Assembly (NCBI GenBank): GCA_944392655.1
Contig: CALXXL010000014.1
Coordinates: 1-55,996 of the forward strand
DNA length: 55,996 bases
Direction of reading: 5' to 3'
DNA from: an uncultured Victivallaceae bacterium
GTDB lineage: Bacteria > Verrucomicrobiota > Lentisphaeria > Victivallales > Victivallaceae
Shown here: in pieces, positions 1 to 8,275 of the stretch
Layout of the letters: every line of letters begins with the position of its first letter
Position numbering within the stretch: the first letter of the stretch is position 1
Translations under genes and position numbers: made by a program
The notes under the pieces: model-generated
Database searches by the model: none
Told to the model about the DNA's origin: nothing
The model's input: only the letters and a program-made list of their open reading frames with translations

Positions 1-21
1 AGCTGAAGCTATTCGGCTACA

Positions 22-45
22 TACCGGCGCAGCCGGTAGTTTTTT
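22..45 (+). terminator. Rho-independent terminator of an upstream gene
   Basis: A perfect 7-bp stem (TACCGGC / GCCGGTA) with a 3-nt GCA loop is followed by G and a run of seven T on the plus strand. It probably ends a plus-strand gene lying left of the window, because the next gene runs on the minus strand. Confidence 0.8.
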
Positions 46-105
46 TGCGCTTAAGCTATATAAAAAAAGCCGCGGAAAATTCCGGCGCTGAAAATAATCT
101 GGCAA

Positions 106-1380
106 TTATTTATATTTGCCAACTTCAAATTCATCACGCTCTATACGGCCATTCTCTTCCGTTTCATAGCGGAATGAGTCTGCCTTGCCCTTCAAGGTAA
201 CCAGACTGTTATCTGACGCTTCTACAAAAAGACGGCCGGCGTTCAAGTAAATACATTCCGCTTTACCGGAATCATCGCATTCCAATTTCAGGCTGCCGGG
301 TACAGTAAAAGCTCCAACTGAAATCACCGCGTTGTCTGATATGTCTATGCTGGCACTCTGACTGTTGCCACGAACTATTGCAGTGGCATCTTCTTCTACT
401 TCCAATTTCAAACGGGCGTTATTCCGGCACTCTATCATACCATATGTACCACCTTTTAATTCTATATCCATTGGACGGGCCAAGTTCAAGGTCAATCCCG
501 CAGATTCCGGAGCACTGGTTATTATCAGTTTGTCTTCAACAATACGATAATCAGCCGCACCTTCAGCTATTTCCAGCGAATCGGCTTCCGCACCAACAAC
601 TATTGTTATCTGACCGGAACCGCGGACTTCAAGCTCTCTGGCCCGACCGAAAATATTGTCGCCAGCGGAGTTATTCCGGTGCTGACGGCGAGCATGTTCG
701 CCATCTCGGCGCCCCTGACGGTTGCGCATACGGTCAGGCTTTGCCGCTTCAGACTTGGATTCAAGCTCTTTCAACAGCTCCGCCTTGCGGCTCTCCAGCA
801 TGGCATTAAGCTCTTCAACCTTCTTGTCATGTTCCGCACAGACTGCCGCTACCGCCGCTTCCAGTTCCGCTTTCTCAGCATCAAGTTTACTCTTTACCTC
901 ATTCAGCGCGGCTTCATCATCAGATGTCGCACGGCTTTCAAATTCAGCATAGGCTTCCTGCAAGTCCAGCAGCGCTTCCTGCAATTTTAACTGCGCTTTC
1001 TGTTTGGCTGTCGCAGCGGTCAAAGCTCCTGTCTCTTTCCAGGTATCGATCTGCGCCTCAAATTTCGCCTTCAACTCCGACATTTTCTGCTGAGTCGTCG
1101 CTTCATCATAATCCGCAAGCTGATTCTTCAGCTGCTTGTACTGCGCACGCATCTTACCGGATTGACGGGATACCATCTGCTTGAATTCCGACCACTCTTC
1201 CAACGCATCCTGCTTCAAATCTGAAGCGTCTTCCCGTAATTCAGCTTCCAACTTATTGTATTTCGCACGAATAAAATCACTTGCAGGAATATTCGCCAAA
1301 TCCTCATCATCAAGCGCAAAACTGCAGAAACTGCAACCTACAGCCGCTAAAATAAGAGTCATTTTCGCTGTTTTCTTCAT
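106..1380 (-). CDS. Exported coiled-coil protein with a DUF2807-like beta-helical C-terminus
   Basis: Probable envelope protein of about 424 residues. An N-terminal signal peptide (MKKTAKMTLILAAVGCSFC, then SFA) is followed by about 200 residues of Lys/Glu/Ala-rich heptad-like coiled coil, a short Arg-rich linker, and a C-terminal region of about 180 residues of short beta-strand repeats (Leu/Ile alternating with Asp, Asn and Gly) resembling the GIN/DUF2807 'adhesin head' fold. The open frame extends 9 codons further upstream, but the ATG at 1380 has a ribosome binding site (GCGAGGTAATTGG) and starts the signal peptide, so I prefer it. The Cys inside the hydrophobic segment could be a lipobox, but the context is weak. 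Role unknown; structural or surface function is inference. It stands alone, 126 bp from cysK. Confidence 0.75.
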   Translation of the reverse strand: MKKTAKMTLILAAVGCSFCSFALDDEDLANIPASDFIRAKYNKLEAELREDASDLKQDALEEWSEFKQMVSRQSGKMRAQYKQLKNQLADYDEATTQQKMSELKAKFEAQIDTWKETGALTAATAKQKAQLKLQEALLDLQEAYAEFESRATSDDEAALNEVKSKLDAEKAELEAAVAAVCAEHDKKVEELNAMLESRKAELLKELESKSEAAKPDRMRNRQGRRDGEHARRQHRNNSAGDNIFGRARELEVRGSGQITIVVGAEADSLEIAEGAADYRIVEDKLIITSAPESAGLTLNLARPMDIELKGGTYGMIECRNNARLKLEVEEDATAIVRGNSQSASIDISDNAVISVGAFTVPGSLKLECDDSGKAECIYLNAGRLFVEASDNSLVTLKGKADSFRYETEENGRIERDEFEVGKYK

Positions 1381-1506
1381 CCAATTACCTCGCTTTCCAT
1401 CTTTCAAATTCCAACAATCAAAAGTGGTAACTATTTTTAGTATACATCATAAATAATGCTTTTTAAATATAAAAAATTTTATATGTCTGATTTATTTTTA
1501 TTAATT

Positions 1507-2427
1507 TTATTCAAATAACCAGGTCGATAAATAACGTTCACCGCAGTCTGGAAGCAATACCACTATCCGTTTATTGGCAAATTCAGCCCGCTCACTCAGC
1601 TTCAATGCCGCAAATAATGCCGCTCCGGAAGAGATGCCTATCAGCAACCCCTCACGACAGGCAGATTCACGCGCTGTACGCCCCGCATCATCCGCCGATA
1701 CCGGTATAATCTCATCCACAATAGACATATTCATCACTTTGGGAATAAAACCTGCCCCAATACCCTGAAGTTTATGCGCTCCGGGTTTGCCACCAGACAA
1801 TACCGCACTGGTATCCGGCTCCACCGCTATTATTTTCACCGCAGGATTATAGCGCTTTAAGACTTCTCCTATACCAGTAATCGTTCCACCCGTTCCAACT
1901 CCTGCGACAAACGCATCAACCCTGCCAGACGCATCACGCCAGATCTCTTCCGCTGTAGATTCCCTGTGCGCTGCCGGGTTTGACGGATTGTCAAACTGCA
2001 ACGGCATAAATGAACCGGGATTAGACGCATGAAGCTCTTCCGCCTTCGCTATCGCACCACTCATACCAGCAGCTCCATCTGTCAGCACCAGCTCCGCACC
2101 GTACGCCTGCAACAGCTTGCGCCGTTCAATACTCATCGTTTCCGGCATCGTCAGAATCAGCCGGTATCCACGCACCGCGGCAGCCAATGCCAAACCTATT
2201 CCTGTATTCCCACTGGTTGGTTCAATTATCAGCCCGCCAGGCGACAGCTGACCGGATTTTTCCGCCTCATCTATCATCGCCAGACCTACACGGTCTTTGA
2301 CACTGCCACCGGGATTGAAATATTCCACCTTGGCCAGCACTTCTGCCGTTCCATTGTTGAGCTTGTTTATCCGTACCAACGGAGTATTCCCGATCGTCTC
2401 TGTTATATCATTATAAATTTTTGCCAT
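1507..2427 (-). CDS. cysK: Cysteine synthase (O-acetylserine sulfhydrylase)
   Basis: PLP enzyme that makes L-cysteine from O-acetylserine and sulfide in the cytoplasm. The 306 residues are the normal family length. The PLP lysine lies in PGGSVKDR (Lys44), the substrate loop TSGNTG at 71-76, the QFDNP loop near 144-148 and the PLP-phosphate loop GTGGT at 178-182. The C-terminus ends in the usual DCGERYLS...LFE. Start ATG is preceded by AAGGAG about 10 bases upstream. The next gene upstream (the TIM-barrel protein) has its own terminator between, so cysK is probably transcribed separately. No serine acetyltransferase gene is seen in the window. CysK versus CysM cannot be fully settled by eye, but the motifs fit CysK. 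Confidence 0.95.
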   Translation of the reverse strand: MAKIYNDITETIGNTPLVRINKLNNGTAEVLAKVEYFNPGGSVKDRVGLAMIDEAEKSGQLSPGGLIIEPTSGNTGIGLALAAAVRGYRLILTMPETMSIERRKLLQAYGAELVLTDGAAGMSGAIAKAEELHASNPGSFMPLQFDNPSNPAAHRESTAEEIWRDASGRVDAFVAGVGTGGTITGIGEVLKRYNPAVKIIAVEPDTSAVLSGGKPGAHKLQGIGAGFIPKVMNMSIVDEIIPVSADDAGRTARESACREGLLIGISSGAALFAALKLSERAEFANKRIVVLLPDCGERYLSTWLFE

Positions 2428-2485
2428 TTTTCCTGTACTCCTTGTCAGTATAAGCTAATTTACACTCTTATCAGAATCTTTTCAA

Positions 2486-2525
2486 GAAAAAAAGCCGGCG
2501 GACGGCTATGCCTGACCACCGGCGT
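2486..2525 (-). terminator. Rho-independent terminator of the TIM-barrel gene
   Basis: On the minus strand a GCCGGTGG / CCGCCGGC stem (one G-T pair) with a 14-nt loop is followed by seven T. It lies directly downstream of the gene ending at 2548 and upstream of cysK, separating the two transcripts. Confidence 0.75.
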
Positions 2526-2547
2526 AAATTAAACCGCAAACAACGCG

Positions 2548-3543
2548 TTATTTGCGTTCAAAAGCAGCATCAAATTTTACTTTTGACGGCGCAAAATCTA
2601 CCTTATGCACAAATTCACACGACTCTTTGGCTCCAAATTCACGATCCATTCCAGAGTCTTCCCACTCAACCGACAACGGCCCCTGATAATCTATCCGGTT
2701 CAACGCACGGATTATCTCGTCAAAGTTGATCCCACCATGACCAAGACTCCGGAACTCCCAGCCACGACCGGGTTTGCCAAAGTCCAGATGTGAACCAAGT
2801 ATCCCCGTAGTACCATCCAACTGCAACGCCGCATCCTTCATGTGCACATGGTAAATACGATCCGGAAACGCTTCTATGAATTTTACCGGATTGATCATCT
2901 GCCAGTAAAGATGACTCGGGTCAAAGTTGAAACCAAACTCCTTGCGGTGCCCAATCGCATCCAGTATCCGGCGCGAAGTGACTATGTCAAACGCAAGCTC
3001 CGTAGGATGTACCTCCAAAGCAAACTTTACTCCGCACTCTTCAAATACATCAAGTATCGGATTGAACAGCTCCGCAAAACGATGGTACCCGGCTTCTATC
3101 ATCTCTTCCGATACCGGAGGAAAACTGTACAGCATGTGCCAAATCGAGGAACCGGTAAAACCAGTGACTACATCTATACCCATATTCCTGGCCGCACGCG
3201 CCGCGCATTTCATCGATTCAACCGCCCAGGCACGCTTGCCTTCGGCATTCCCCGCCAACTCCGCCGGCGCAAAAGAGTCTGTACGGGCATCGTCATTCAA
3301 GTCACAGATCAGCTGACCAGCCAGGTGATTGCTGATCGCCCAGACATTCAACCCGGCATCTGACAGCATTTTGCGCTTTTCACGACAGTAATCCAGACTC
3401 TTCGCCGCTTCAAAAACATCAAAATGATCTCCGGAACTCGCCAGCTCAAGCCCATCGTACCCCCATGAAGAGGCTTTTTTTACCAGATCCTTTAACGGAA
3501 TGTCAGCCCACTGACCGGTGAATAATGTAACTTTGCGCGCCAT
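2548..3543 (-). CDS. Sugar phosphate isomerase/epimerase (xylose isomerase-like TIM barrel)
   Basis: About 331 residues of the AP_endonuc_2 / IolE-like TIM barrel superfamily, which contains metal-dependent sugar isomerases and epimerases. Metal-ligand-like motifs are visible: ALEVHPTE (Glu, His), GFNFDPSHL (Asp, His), YHVHMKD (His-x-His) and SVEWEDSG (Glu). This spacing is typical for the superfamily. I chose ATG at 3543 because AAAGG precedes it; the open frame begins 6 codons earlier at 3561 without a clear ribosome binding site. Substrate unknown; such proteins in carbohydrate-degrading bacteria often act on inositol or rare sugars. The gene is divergent from the ECF sigma gene and has its own terminator. 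Confidence 0.88.
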   Translation of the reverse strand: MARKVTLFTGQWADIPLKDLVKKASSWGYDGLELASSGDHFDVFEAAKSLDYCREKRKMLSDAGLNVWAISNHLAGQLICDLNDDARTDSFAPAELAGNAEGKRAWAVESMKCAARAARNMGIDVVTGFTGSSIWHMLYSFPPVSEEMIEAGYHRFAELFNPILDVFEECGVKFALEVHPTELAFDIVTSRRILDAIGHRKEFGFNFDPSHLYWQMINPVKFIEAFPDRIYHVHMKDAALQLDGTTGILGSHLDFGKPGRGWEFRSLGHGGINFDEIIRALNRIDYQGPLSVEWEDSGMDREFGAKESCEFVHKVDFAPSKVKFDAAFERK

Positions 3544-3581
3544 GATTTTATTACCTTTCATATTAACCGTTTTTTCTGTAA

Positions 3582-3610
3582 GTTATATCTTAAATTAAAC
3601 GGGTTGACAA
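3582..3610 (-). promoter_or_regulatory. Probable sigma-70 promoter of the TIM-barrel gene
   Basis: On the minus strand TTGTCA, a 17-bp spacer and TATAAC lie about 40 bp upstream of the chosen start. One mismatch in each hexamer against consensus. Confidence 0.5.
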
Positions 3611-3662
3611 CAGATTGCAAGTCCGGCAAAAGCTTTTTTGACTGAAAATAACTCTACCTAAT

Positions 3663-3690
3663 TTGATTTTTTTATTTATCCGGCTACAAT
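3663..3690 (+). promoter_or_regulatory. Probable promoter of the ECF sigma operon
   Basis: TTGATT, 16-bp spacer, TACAAT, about 37 bp upstream of the sigma gene. This resembles a housekeeping promoter; an ECF-type autoregulatory promoter could overlap but I do not recognise one. Confidence 0.4.
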
Positions 3691-3726
3691 AATCTTGCCA
3701 TATTTATTTTTATTACGACAGCACAA

Positions 3727-4299
3727 ATGAACCAGTTTCAGGACTACAACGACGAAAAACTTATAGAGTTGTACAACGCCGGAGATAATAGCGCCCTTGA
3801 TACGCTGTTTGAAAGATACCGCCGGCCGTTTTACAGCTATTTTAACCGGTTATTCAGCGGAGATACCACTACCGCCGATGACGTCTTCCAGGAAACATGG
3901 ATCAGAATTATCAGAGCTTTGCCTAAATTTCAAAATACCGGCACCTTCTCGGCATGGGCTTTCCGCATCGCTCATAATCAGGCGATGCAGAGCTTCAGAA
4001 AAACTAAAGTCCGAAGCAAAATAGGCGCAATTACACCCACCGGAGATATTCCAGAAGTTCAGATAACTACCGCAACTTCTCCTGATAATATCCTTAACGA
4101 TAAGGATCTGGCCGATAAAATCAATAAGGTCCTTAATATGCTCCCGGAAGAACAGCGCGAAGTATTTACCCTGAGACAGCAGGGCATCAGCTTTAAAGAG
4201 ATCGCCGAAATGCAGAATTGTTCCATCAATACTGCTTTGAGCAGAATGCGATATGTCATAATCTTTATGCGCAAAAAACTCTCTGAAATGATTGAATGA
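3727..4299 (+). CDS. ECF-family RNA polymerase sigma factor
   Basis: 190 residues, normal length for an extracytoplasmic-function sigma factor. Region 2 covers about residues 20-95 (helices with DDVFQETWIRIIRAL and the FSAWAFRIAHNQAMQSFRK stretch that contacts the -10 element). Region 4 with a helix-turn-helix covers about 130-185 (LPEEQREVFTLRQQG, FKEIAEMQNCSINTALSRMRY). It redirects RNA polymerase in response to an envelope or other signal. It is first in an apparent four-gene operon with a zinc-binding anti-sigma-like membrane protein and two exported proteins, so signal reception probably occurs at the envelope. Confidence 0.95.
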   Translation: MNQFQDYNDEKLIELYNAGDNSALDTLFERYRRPFYSYFNRLFSGDTTTADDVFQETWIRIIRALPKFQNTGTFSAWAFRIAHNQAMQSFRKTKVRSKIGAITPTGDIPEVQITTATSPDNILNDKDLADKINKVLNMLPEEQREVFTLRQQGISFKEIAEMQNCSINTALSRMRYVIIFMRKKLSEMIE

Positions 4300-4430
4300 T
4301 TTTTTTTTAATTTTTTTACAATAAAAATAAAAACCGTGACGTTAGTATGGACAGATTTGCAACTGTTAATGGATCAGAACATATAAATGAAGATCCACAA
4401 AATCAATACGATAATCAAGAGGTGGTTACT

Positions 4431-4973
4431 ATGGAACATGCCAAGACTCCGGAAAAATGCGAGGAGATACAGATCCGTTTTCTGACTGCTCCGGATGATC
4501 CTGAGATTGCCGCACATATGGCGGAATGCGAGGAGTGTGCATCTTTCGCGCTATTTCATGATACTTTGATTTCCACCAGCGACCGCCTGTTCGATACGCC
4601 GGAACTGCCCGTCTCAAGACATAAAATCTTCTTCTCCAGACGGGTGTGGATCTCCGCATGTGCCGCCGCTTTTGCAGTATGCACCGGTACCTTCGTTTTC
4701 TTGTCAACTCAAATGACCGGCAGCAACATCAGTCAGAGCAACGCAATAATGCCAGTTGCCGCCCAGCAATATAATAATGACGCTTACAGCGCAGATTATG
4801 CCGTAAATGATCAGAATGCACAGAGTGACAGCTCCAGCGAAGTCTCTCTCTCATGGGACGCGTCCGACGAAGCTCAGATGATTGAGGCTCTGCAACAGGA
4901 ATTCGATACTCTCTATGCCAATAACGCTGATTGGAAAATACAGGAATATACACCCTATTTCGCTATGGAGTAA
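4431..4973 (+). CDS. Putative zinc-finger anti-sigma factor, single-pass membrane protein
   Basis: About 180 residues. The N-terminal cytoplasmic part has a Cys followed by H-x3-C-x2-C (HMAECEEC), the ZAS/zf-HC2 pattern of anti-sigma factors. A transmembrane segment follows (VWISACAAAFAVCTGTFVFL) and then an extracytoplasmic tail rich in Asn, Gln and Asp. The frame opens 28 codons earlier, but ATG at 4431 is preceded by AAGAGGTGG, a strong ribosome binding site. It should hold the sigma factor of the upstream gene inactive at the membrane (inference from family and order). The tail ends in a segment (SWD..., about residues 140-170) that reappears in the next small protein, which is unusual. 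Confidence 0.85.
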   Translation: MEHAKTPEKCEEIQIRFLTAPDDPEIAAHMAECEECASFALFHDTLISTSDRLFDTPELPVSRHKIFFSRRVWISACAAAFAVCTGTFVFLSTQMTGSNISQSNAIMPVAAQQYNNDAYSADYAVNDQNAQSDSSSEVSLSWDASDEAQMIEALQQEFDTLYANNADWKIQEYTPYFAME

Positions 4974-4980
4974 AATTTTT

Positions 4981-5205
4981 ATGAAATTACAAATATTAAA
5001 TATATTCTTCGCTGCCGGATGCACTTTGACACCAATAGCCGGTTCGGCAGCAGAAAATCTGTCCGCTGAAAATAATAATGTTGTTAAAGAGCCATATGCT
5101 ATTTTTTCATGGGATATGGAACAGAATACGGAGATCGCTTCGCTCGAAAACGAAATTAACGATATTTACAGAATATGGATCGAAAATGATTGCCGAGAGG
5201 GATGA
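4981..5205 (+). CDS. Small exported protein of unknown function, ECF operon
   Basis: 74 residues starting with a signal peptide (MKLQILNIFFAAGCTL, cleavage probably near GSA-AEN). The mature part of about 50 residues carries FSWDMEQNTEIASLENEI followed by NDIYRIW, strikingly like SWDASDEAQMIEALQQEF followed by DTLY in the tail of the anti-sigma protein encoded 7 bp upstream. I do not recognise a family. The shared segment suggests a duplicated interaction module, perhaps competing for the same periplasmic partner (inference). Translation is likely coupled to the anti-sigma gene. Confidence 0.7.
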   Translation: MKLQILNIFFAAGCTLTPIAGSAAENLSAENNNVVKEPYAIFSWDMEQNTEIASLENEINDIYRIWIENDCREG

Positions 5206-5235
5206 TTCTTTAAAATATCTTTAGAGAGAGAAATT

Positions 5236-6156
5236 ATGAAACATAAAGCAAAAATTACAGCGCTGGCTGCCGCTGCCATTATTGCCATGCCAAACGGAAT
5301 GGCTCAAATGGCCGAAAATCAGCCTCAGCCAGTAAAAGCAGTGCGCGTGGAAATCGTGAAAAATTCCGATATACAGCAGCCTATCGATGCTAAAAGACAA
5401 CGACGTTACGAAATTATGATTCTTCTCCAGGCATATACAATTGTCCCGGAAGAACAGAAAGACGCTATCAAGGAAGAGATTATTAAACGCATTCGCGCAG
5501 ATTACGACGAAAACCTGGAACATACTAAACAGGTTGTGGAAAAACTTGAACAGAAACTCAATACGCTTAAGGCTTCCATCAATAAGGAAAATGTCGATCA
5601 GCGCATTGAACAGGAATTTGAACGCCTGGTGGATTTTACCGAATCCAGCTCAATCCGGCTCATCCCGATTGAATCGGAAAATTTGCCGAAAATTCCGGAA
5701 AATAACAATAGACAGCCTGTTGTTGTTCCAGATGTCAACTTTGTACCAGTAGGTATGGCTCCGGTTCATCACCAGCCAAGACATTACTACAACTGTAACA
5801 GCAACCGAACCAGAATGGTGCCTCATCCAAATATCAATAGAACCGGGGAACGCCCGGTTATATGCCCGGTCAAGCAGCACCATGAGTATATTCCAAGAAC
5901 TAAAAGAGTCAACCGCGACAGAGTGGATATCGCCCCGGCTCCACGTATCCCCGAAGCTGATATGATGCAGCAGCCACCTGAACCGCCGGCTCCACCGGAA
6001 GAAATTAAAACCGTTGATCCGCAGCCACCGGCTCCACCGGAAAATGTAAAGCCGGCGGAACCGTTAACTCCGGCTCAGCCTGCTCAGTCTGAAACAGTTG
6101 AAGCACAGCCGCCGGCTCCAGCCGAAAATCAGGTTCAGCCACCTGCGGCAGAATAA
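5236..6156 (+). CDS. Exported protein with helical core and Pro-rich tail, ECF operon
   Basis: 306 residues, start preceded by TTAGAGAGAG. Signal peptide over about residues 1-24 (AAAAIIAMPNGMA). A helical, charged region follows at about 55-135 (EEQKDAIKEEIIKRIRADYD, EHTKQVVEKLEQKLNTL), reminiscent of Spy/CpxP-like periplasmic helical sensors but without a recognisable signature. The last third is Pro/Glu/Ala rich with repeats such as QPPAPPE, likely an extended spacer crossing periplasm or wall. No family recognised. As the last gene of the sigma/anti-sigma operon it may be the sensor or the output of the system (inference). Confidence 0.75.
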   Translation: MKHKAKITALAAAAIIAMPNGMAQMAENQPQPVKAVRVEIVKNSDIQQPIDAKRQRRYEIMILLQAYTIVPEEQKDAIKEEIIKRIRADYDENLEHTKQVVEKLEQKLNTLKASINKENVDQRIEQEFERLVDFTESSSIRLIPIESENLPKIPENNNRQPVVVPDVNFVPVGMAPVHHQPRHYYNCNSNRTRMVPHPNINRTGERPVICPVKQHHEYIPRTKRVNRDRVDIAPAPRIPEADMMQQPPEPPAPPEEIKTVDPQPPAPPENVKPAEPLTPAQPAQSETVEAQPPAPAENQVQPPAAE

Positions 6157-6195
6157 AAAAATTCCCTATTTTCCTTTTTTTTCATTTCCAAAATC

Positions 6196-6235
6196 GCCGG
6201 TCGTCCACCATAAATGTATGACCGGCAACTTTTTT
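6196..6235 (+). terminator. Rho-independent terminator of the ECF operon
   Basis: Stem GCCGGTC / GACCGGC with a 17-nt loop, followed by AAC and a run of six to seven T. It overlaps the 3' end of the convergent antiporter gene. Confidence 0.7.
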
Positions 6236-7190
6236 ATGCCATGCAGATAAGATAGATCAAATAACCGATAAAACCTGTTACCAGAACCGCACCCTCTTTA
6301 CGGCTGATCTCAAATCCACTGCGCATTAAAGGCAGAAGCGCAACCGAAAACAGCAATAGAACCACCCAGTCAACTGTGCCAATGCCGGTTACCTTTACCG
6401 GAGAGATCAACGGAACTATACCCATTATCGCAAATACATTGAATATATTGGAACCAACTACGTTCCCCACCGCTATGTCACGCTCACCACGAATTGCCGC
6501 AACTACACTGGTCGCAAGTTCAGGCAGACTGGTTCCTATCGCTACAATCGTAAGACCGATAACCGCTTCCGATAATCCGCACAGACGGCCGATCTCCACC
6601 GCCCCGGTAACCAGAATTTTAGCCCCAGCTATCAACAGACCAAGACCAACTATCACCAGTACTGCACTGAACCAGAAACTGTCCCGCCAGGACAAGATAT
6701 GCGCCTCCTCTGAAACGCTATTATCCGCATCACGCTTTTCCCGCCGGGCAAGCAAAATCAATACTATGGTGTAAGCCACAAACAACAACAGAAACAGCAC
6801 CCCACCCCAGCGCGGAACTCCACCGGTAAACCAGCAGAACAACGCCAGCCCCAAAGCCGCCAACACCATCACCGGAGAGTCAAATTTAAATAATTGCAAC
6901 TTAACGCTCAGAGGATTTATCAACGCCGCAGCTCCAAGTATCAGACCAATATTGCAGATGTTTGAACCGGCTACATTGCCTATGCTTATGTCGCCCTGAC
7001 CGTTTAACGCCGAATCTATACTCACCGCCAGCTCCGGCGCACTCGTGCCAAATGCCACCAGTGTCAAGCCAATTATCAATGACGGCACCGAAAGACGCGT
7101 AGCTATCTTTACCCCGCCGGAAACCAGCCACTCCGCACCAAAATAGAGCAATACCACACCTATCAAAATCTCCACTATTGACAAAAACAT
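6234..7190 (-). CDS. Calcium/sodium antiporter, YrbG/CaCA family
   Basis: 318 residues, integral membrane protein with about ten helices arranged as two inverted repeats. Each repeat has the CaCA alpha signature: GTSAPELAVS plus GNVAGSNICNIGLILG in the first half, and GTSLPELATS plus GNVVGSNIFNVFAIMG in the second. Family members exchange Na+ or K+ for Ca2+ across the inner membrane. It starts 2 bp after the stop of the GT9 gene, at the 3' end of the glycan operon, so it is likely co-transcribed although its function is unrelated. Confidence 0.93.
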   Translation of the reverse strand: MFLSIVEILIGVVLLYFGAEWLVSGGVKIATRLSVPSLIIGLTLVAFGTSAPELAVSIDSALNGQGDISIGNVAGSNICNIGLILGAAALINPLSVKLQLFKFDSPVMVLAALGLALFCWFTGGVPRWGGVLFLLLFVAYTIVLILLARREKRDADNSVSEEAHILSWRDSFWFSAVLVIVGLGLLIAGAKILVTGAVEIGRLCGLSEAVIGLTIVAIGTSLPELATSVVAAIRGERDIAVGNVVGSNIFNVFAIMGIVPLISPVKVTGIGTVDWVVLLLFSVALLPLMRSGFEISRKEGAVLVTGFIGYLIYLICMA

Positions 7191-7192
7191 AT

Positions 7193-8275
7193 TTAATCCT
7201 TTCCAAGTTTATTAAGCTCTTCCAATACCATCGCCGGAGTGATCTTTGCCATACACCAGTTCTCCCGGTTGCGGCAATGCCACTGATCACACGGATAATA
7301 AGAACAATCCCGTTTTTCCAGCAATCTTAATTTACCATACGGATTGTGCCATATCGAAGTGTTTTCCGGCCCAAACAATACTACTCCACAACATCCTAAA
7401 CGATTAGCTATATGCGCAACTGAGGTGTCCGGCGTTATTACCGCAATACTGCCGGAGACAATAGTAAACAACTCTTTCAAATCTGTGTTGTCCAGCGCGG
7501 ATTCGACATTCGGACAGGCAAGAATTGCATTCAATGTCTCCAGATCTTCTATCTCATGCCGGAAACCGGAAACAATGAACGCCCGATCCGGCAACGATTT
7601 TATCAGTTCAAGGTAATTCTTTAACGGCCAGTTACGCCAGCGGCACGGAGTCGACAATACCAGCAATATCCGCCCACTGCTCCCCGCCGCGACCTTGCGG
7701 CTTAACACCGCTTCATCCAGCTCAACGCCAAAAAATTTGCCGAATATCCGCATCCGTTCATAAACGTTGCATCCGGCATCCTCCGGCAACTCCACCGCTG
7801 CAAAGCCGCCCCCACCGCGCAATCCCGAGGCGATCAGTTTCCGTGTGTAAAATCCACGGATAAGGCAATTGTTCACCGCATTGCCGGTCAAGTCAATCCA
7901 CCAGTCAGCCCGGCGGCGTTCCGGAGAAAATATCAGCTTGAACAATCCCGATACCGCCGCAATTTTACCCTTCTTGAACAGCGATGTTACCGGACTCTCA
8001 AACGCAATGCAATCCCAGCCCATTATCGACCCCAGAGCCAGATGGTTTGGACGCAATGCCACTTTTACCCGGCAGCCGCAAGCGGTATAATGACGGTACA
8101 ATGCATCTATCAGAGGCAGCTGGATTATCAGATCACCCAGCCCGCTCAACGACGATATTACTACCTCACCGGACAGCACAGGCACCCCGGCGCAGTGGGC
8201 TCCACGGCGCGGAAAGAGTAAATCGGTAAGCCGCATTACCAGACGGCTCGTCCAGGAACGACTCTCGTAATTCAT
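7193..8275 (-). CDS. Glycosyltransferase family 9 (heptosyltransferase-like), second copy
   Basis: 360 residues with the two-domain GT-B layout of ADP-heptose:LPS heptosyltransferases. N-terminal SGLGDLIIQLPLIDAL is the acceptor-side glycine loop; the C-terminal half has ITPDTSVAHIAN and GVVLFGPENTSIWH, the sugar-nucleotide binding signature. It shares the motif STPCRWRNWPL and most of its layout with the upstream neighbour, so the two are tandem paralogues. Start ATG overlaps the upstream stop (ATGA). It probably adds core-like sugars to a surface glycan on the cytoplasmic face (inference). It belongs to the nine-gene minus-strand glycan operon. Confidence 0.9.
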   Translation of the reverse strand: MNYESRSWTSRLVMRLTDLLFPRRGAHCAGVPVLSGEVVISSLSGLGDLIIQLPLIDALYRHYTACGCRVKVALRPNHLALGSIMGWDCIAFESPVTSLFKKGKIAAVSGLFKLIFSPERRRADWWIDLTGNAVNNCLIRGFYTRKLIASGLRGGGGFAAVELPEDAGCNVYERMRIFGKFFGVELDEAVLSRKVAAGSSGRILLVLSTPCRWRNWPLKNYLELIKSLPDRAFIVSGFRHEIEDLETLNAILACPNVESALDNTDLKELFTIVSGSIAVITPDTSVAHIANRLGCCGVVLFGPENTSIWHNPYGKLRLLEKRDCSYYPCDQWHCRNRENWCMAKITPAMVLEELNKLGKD

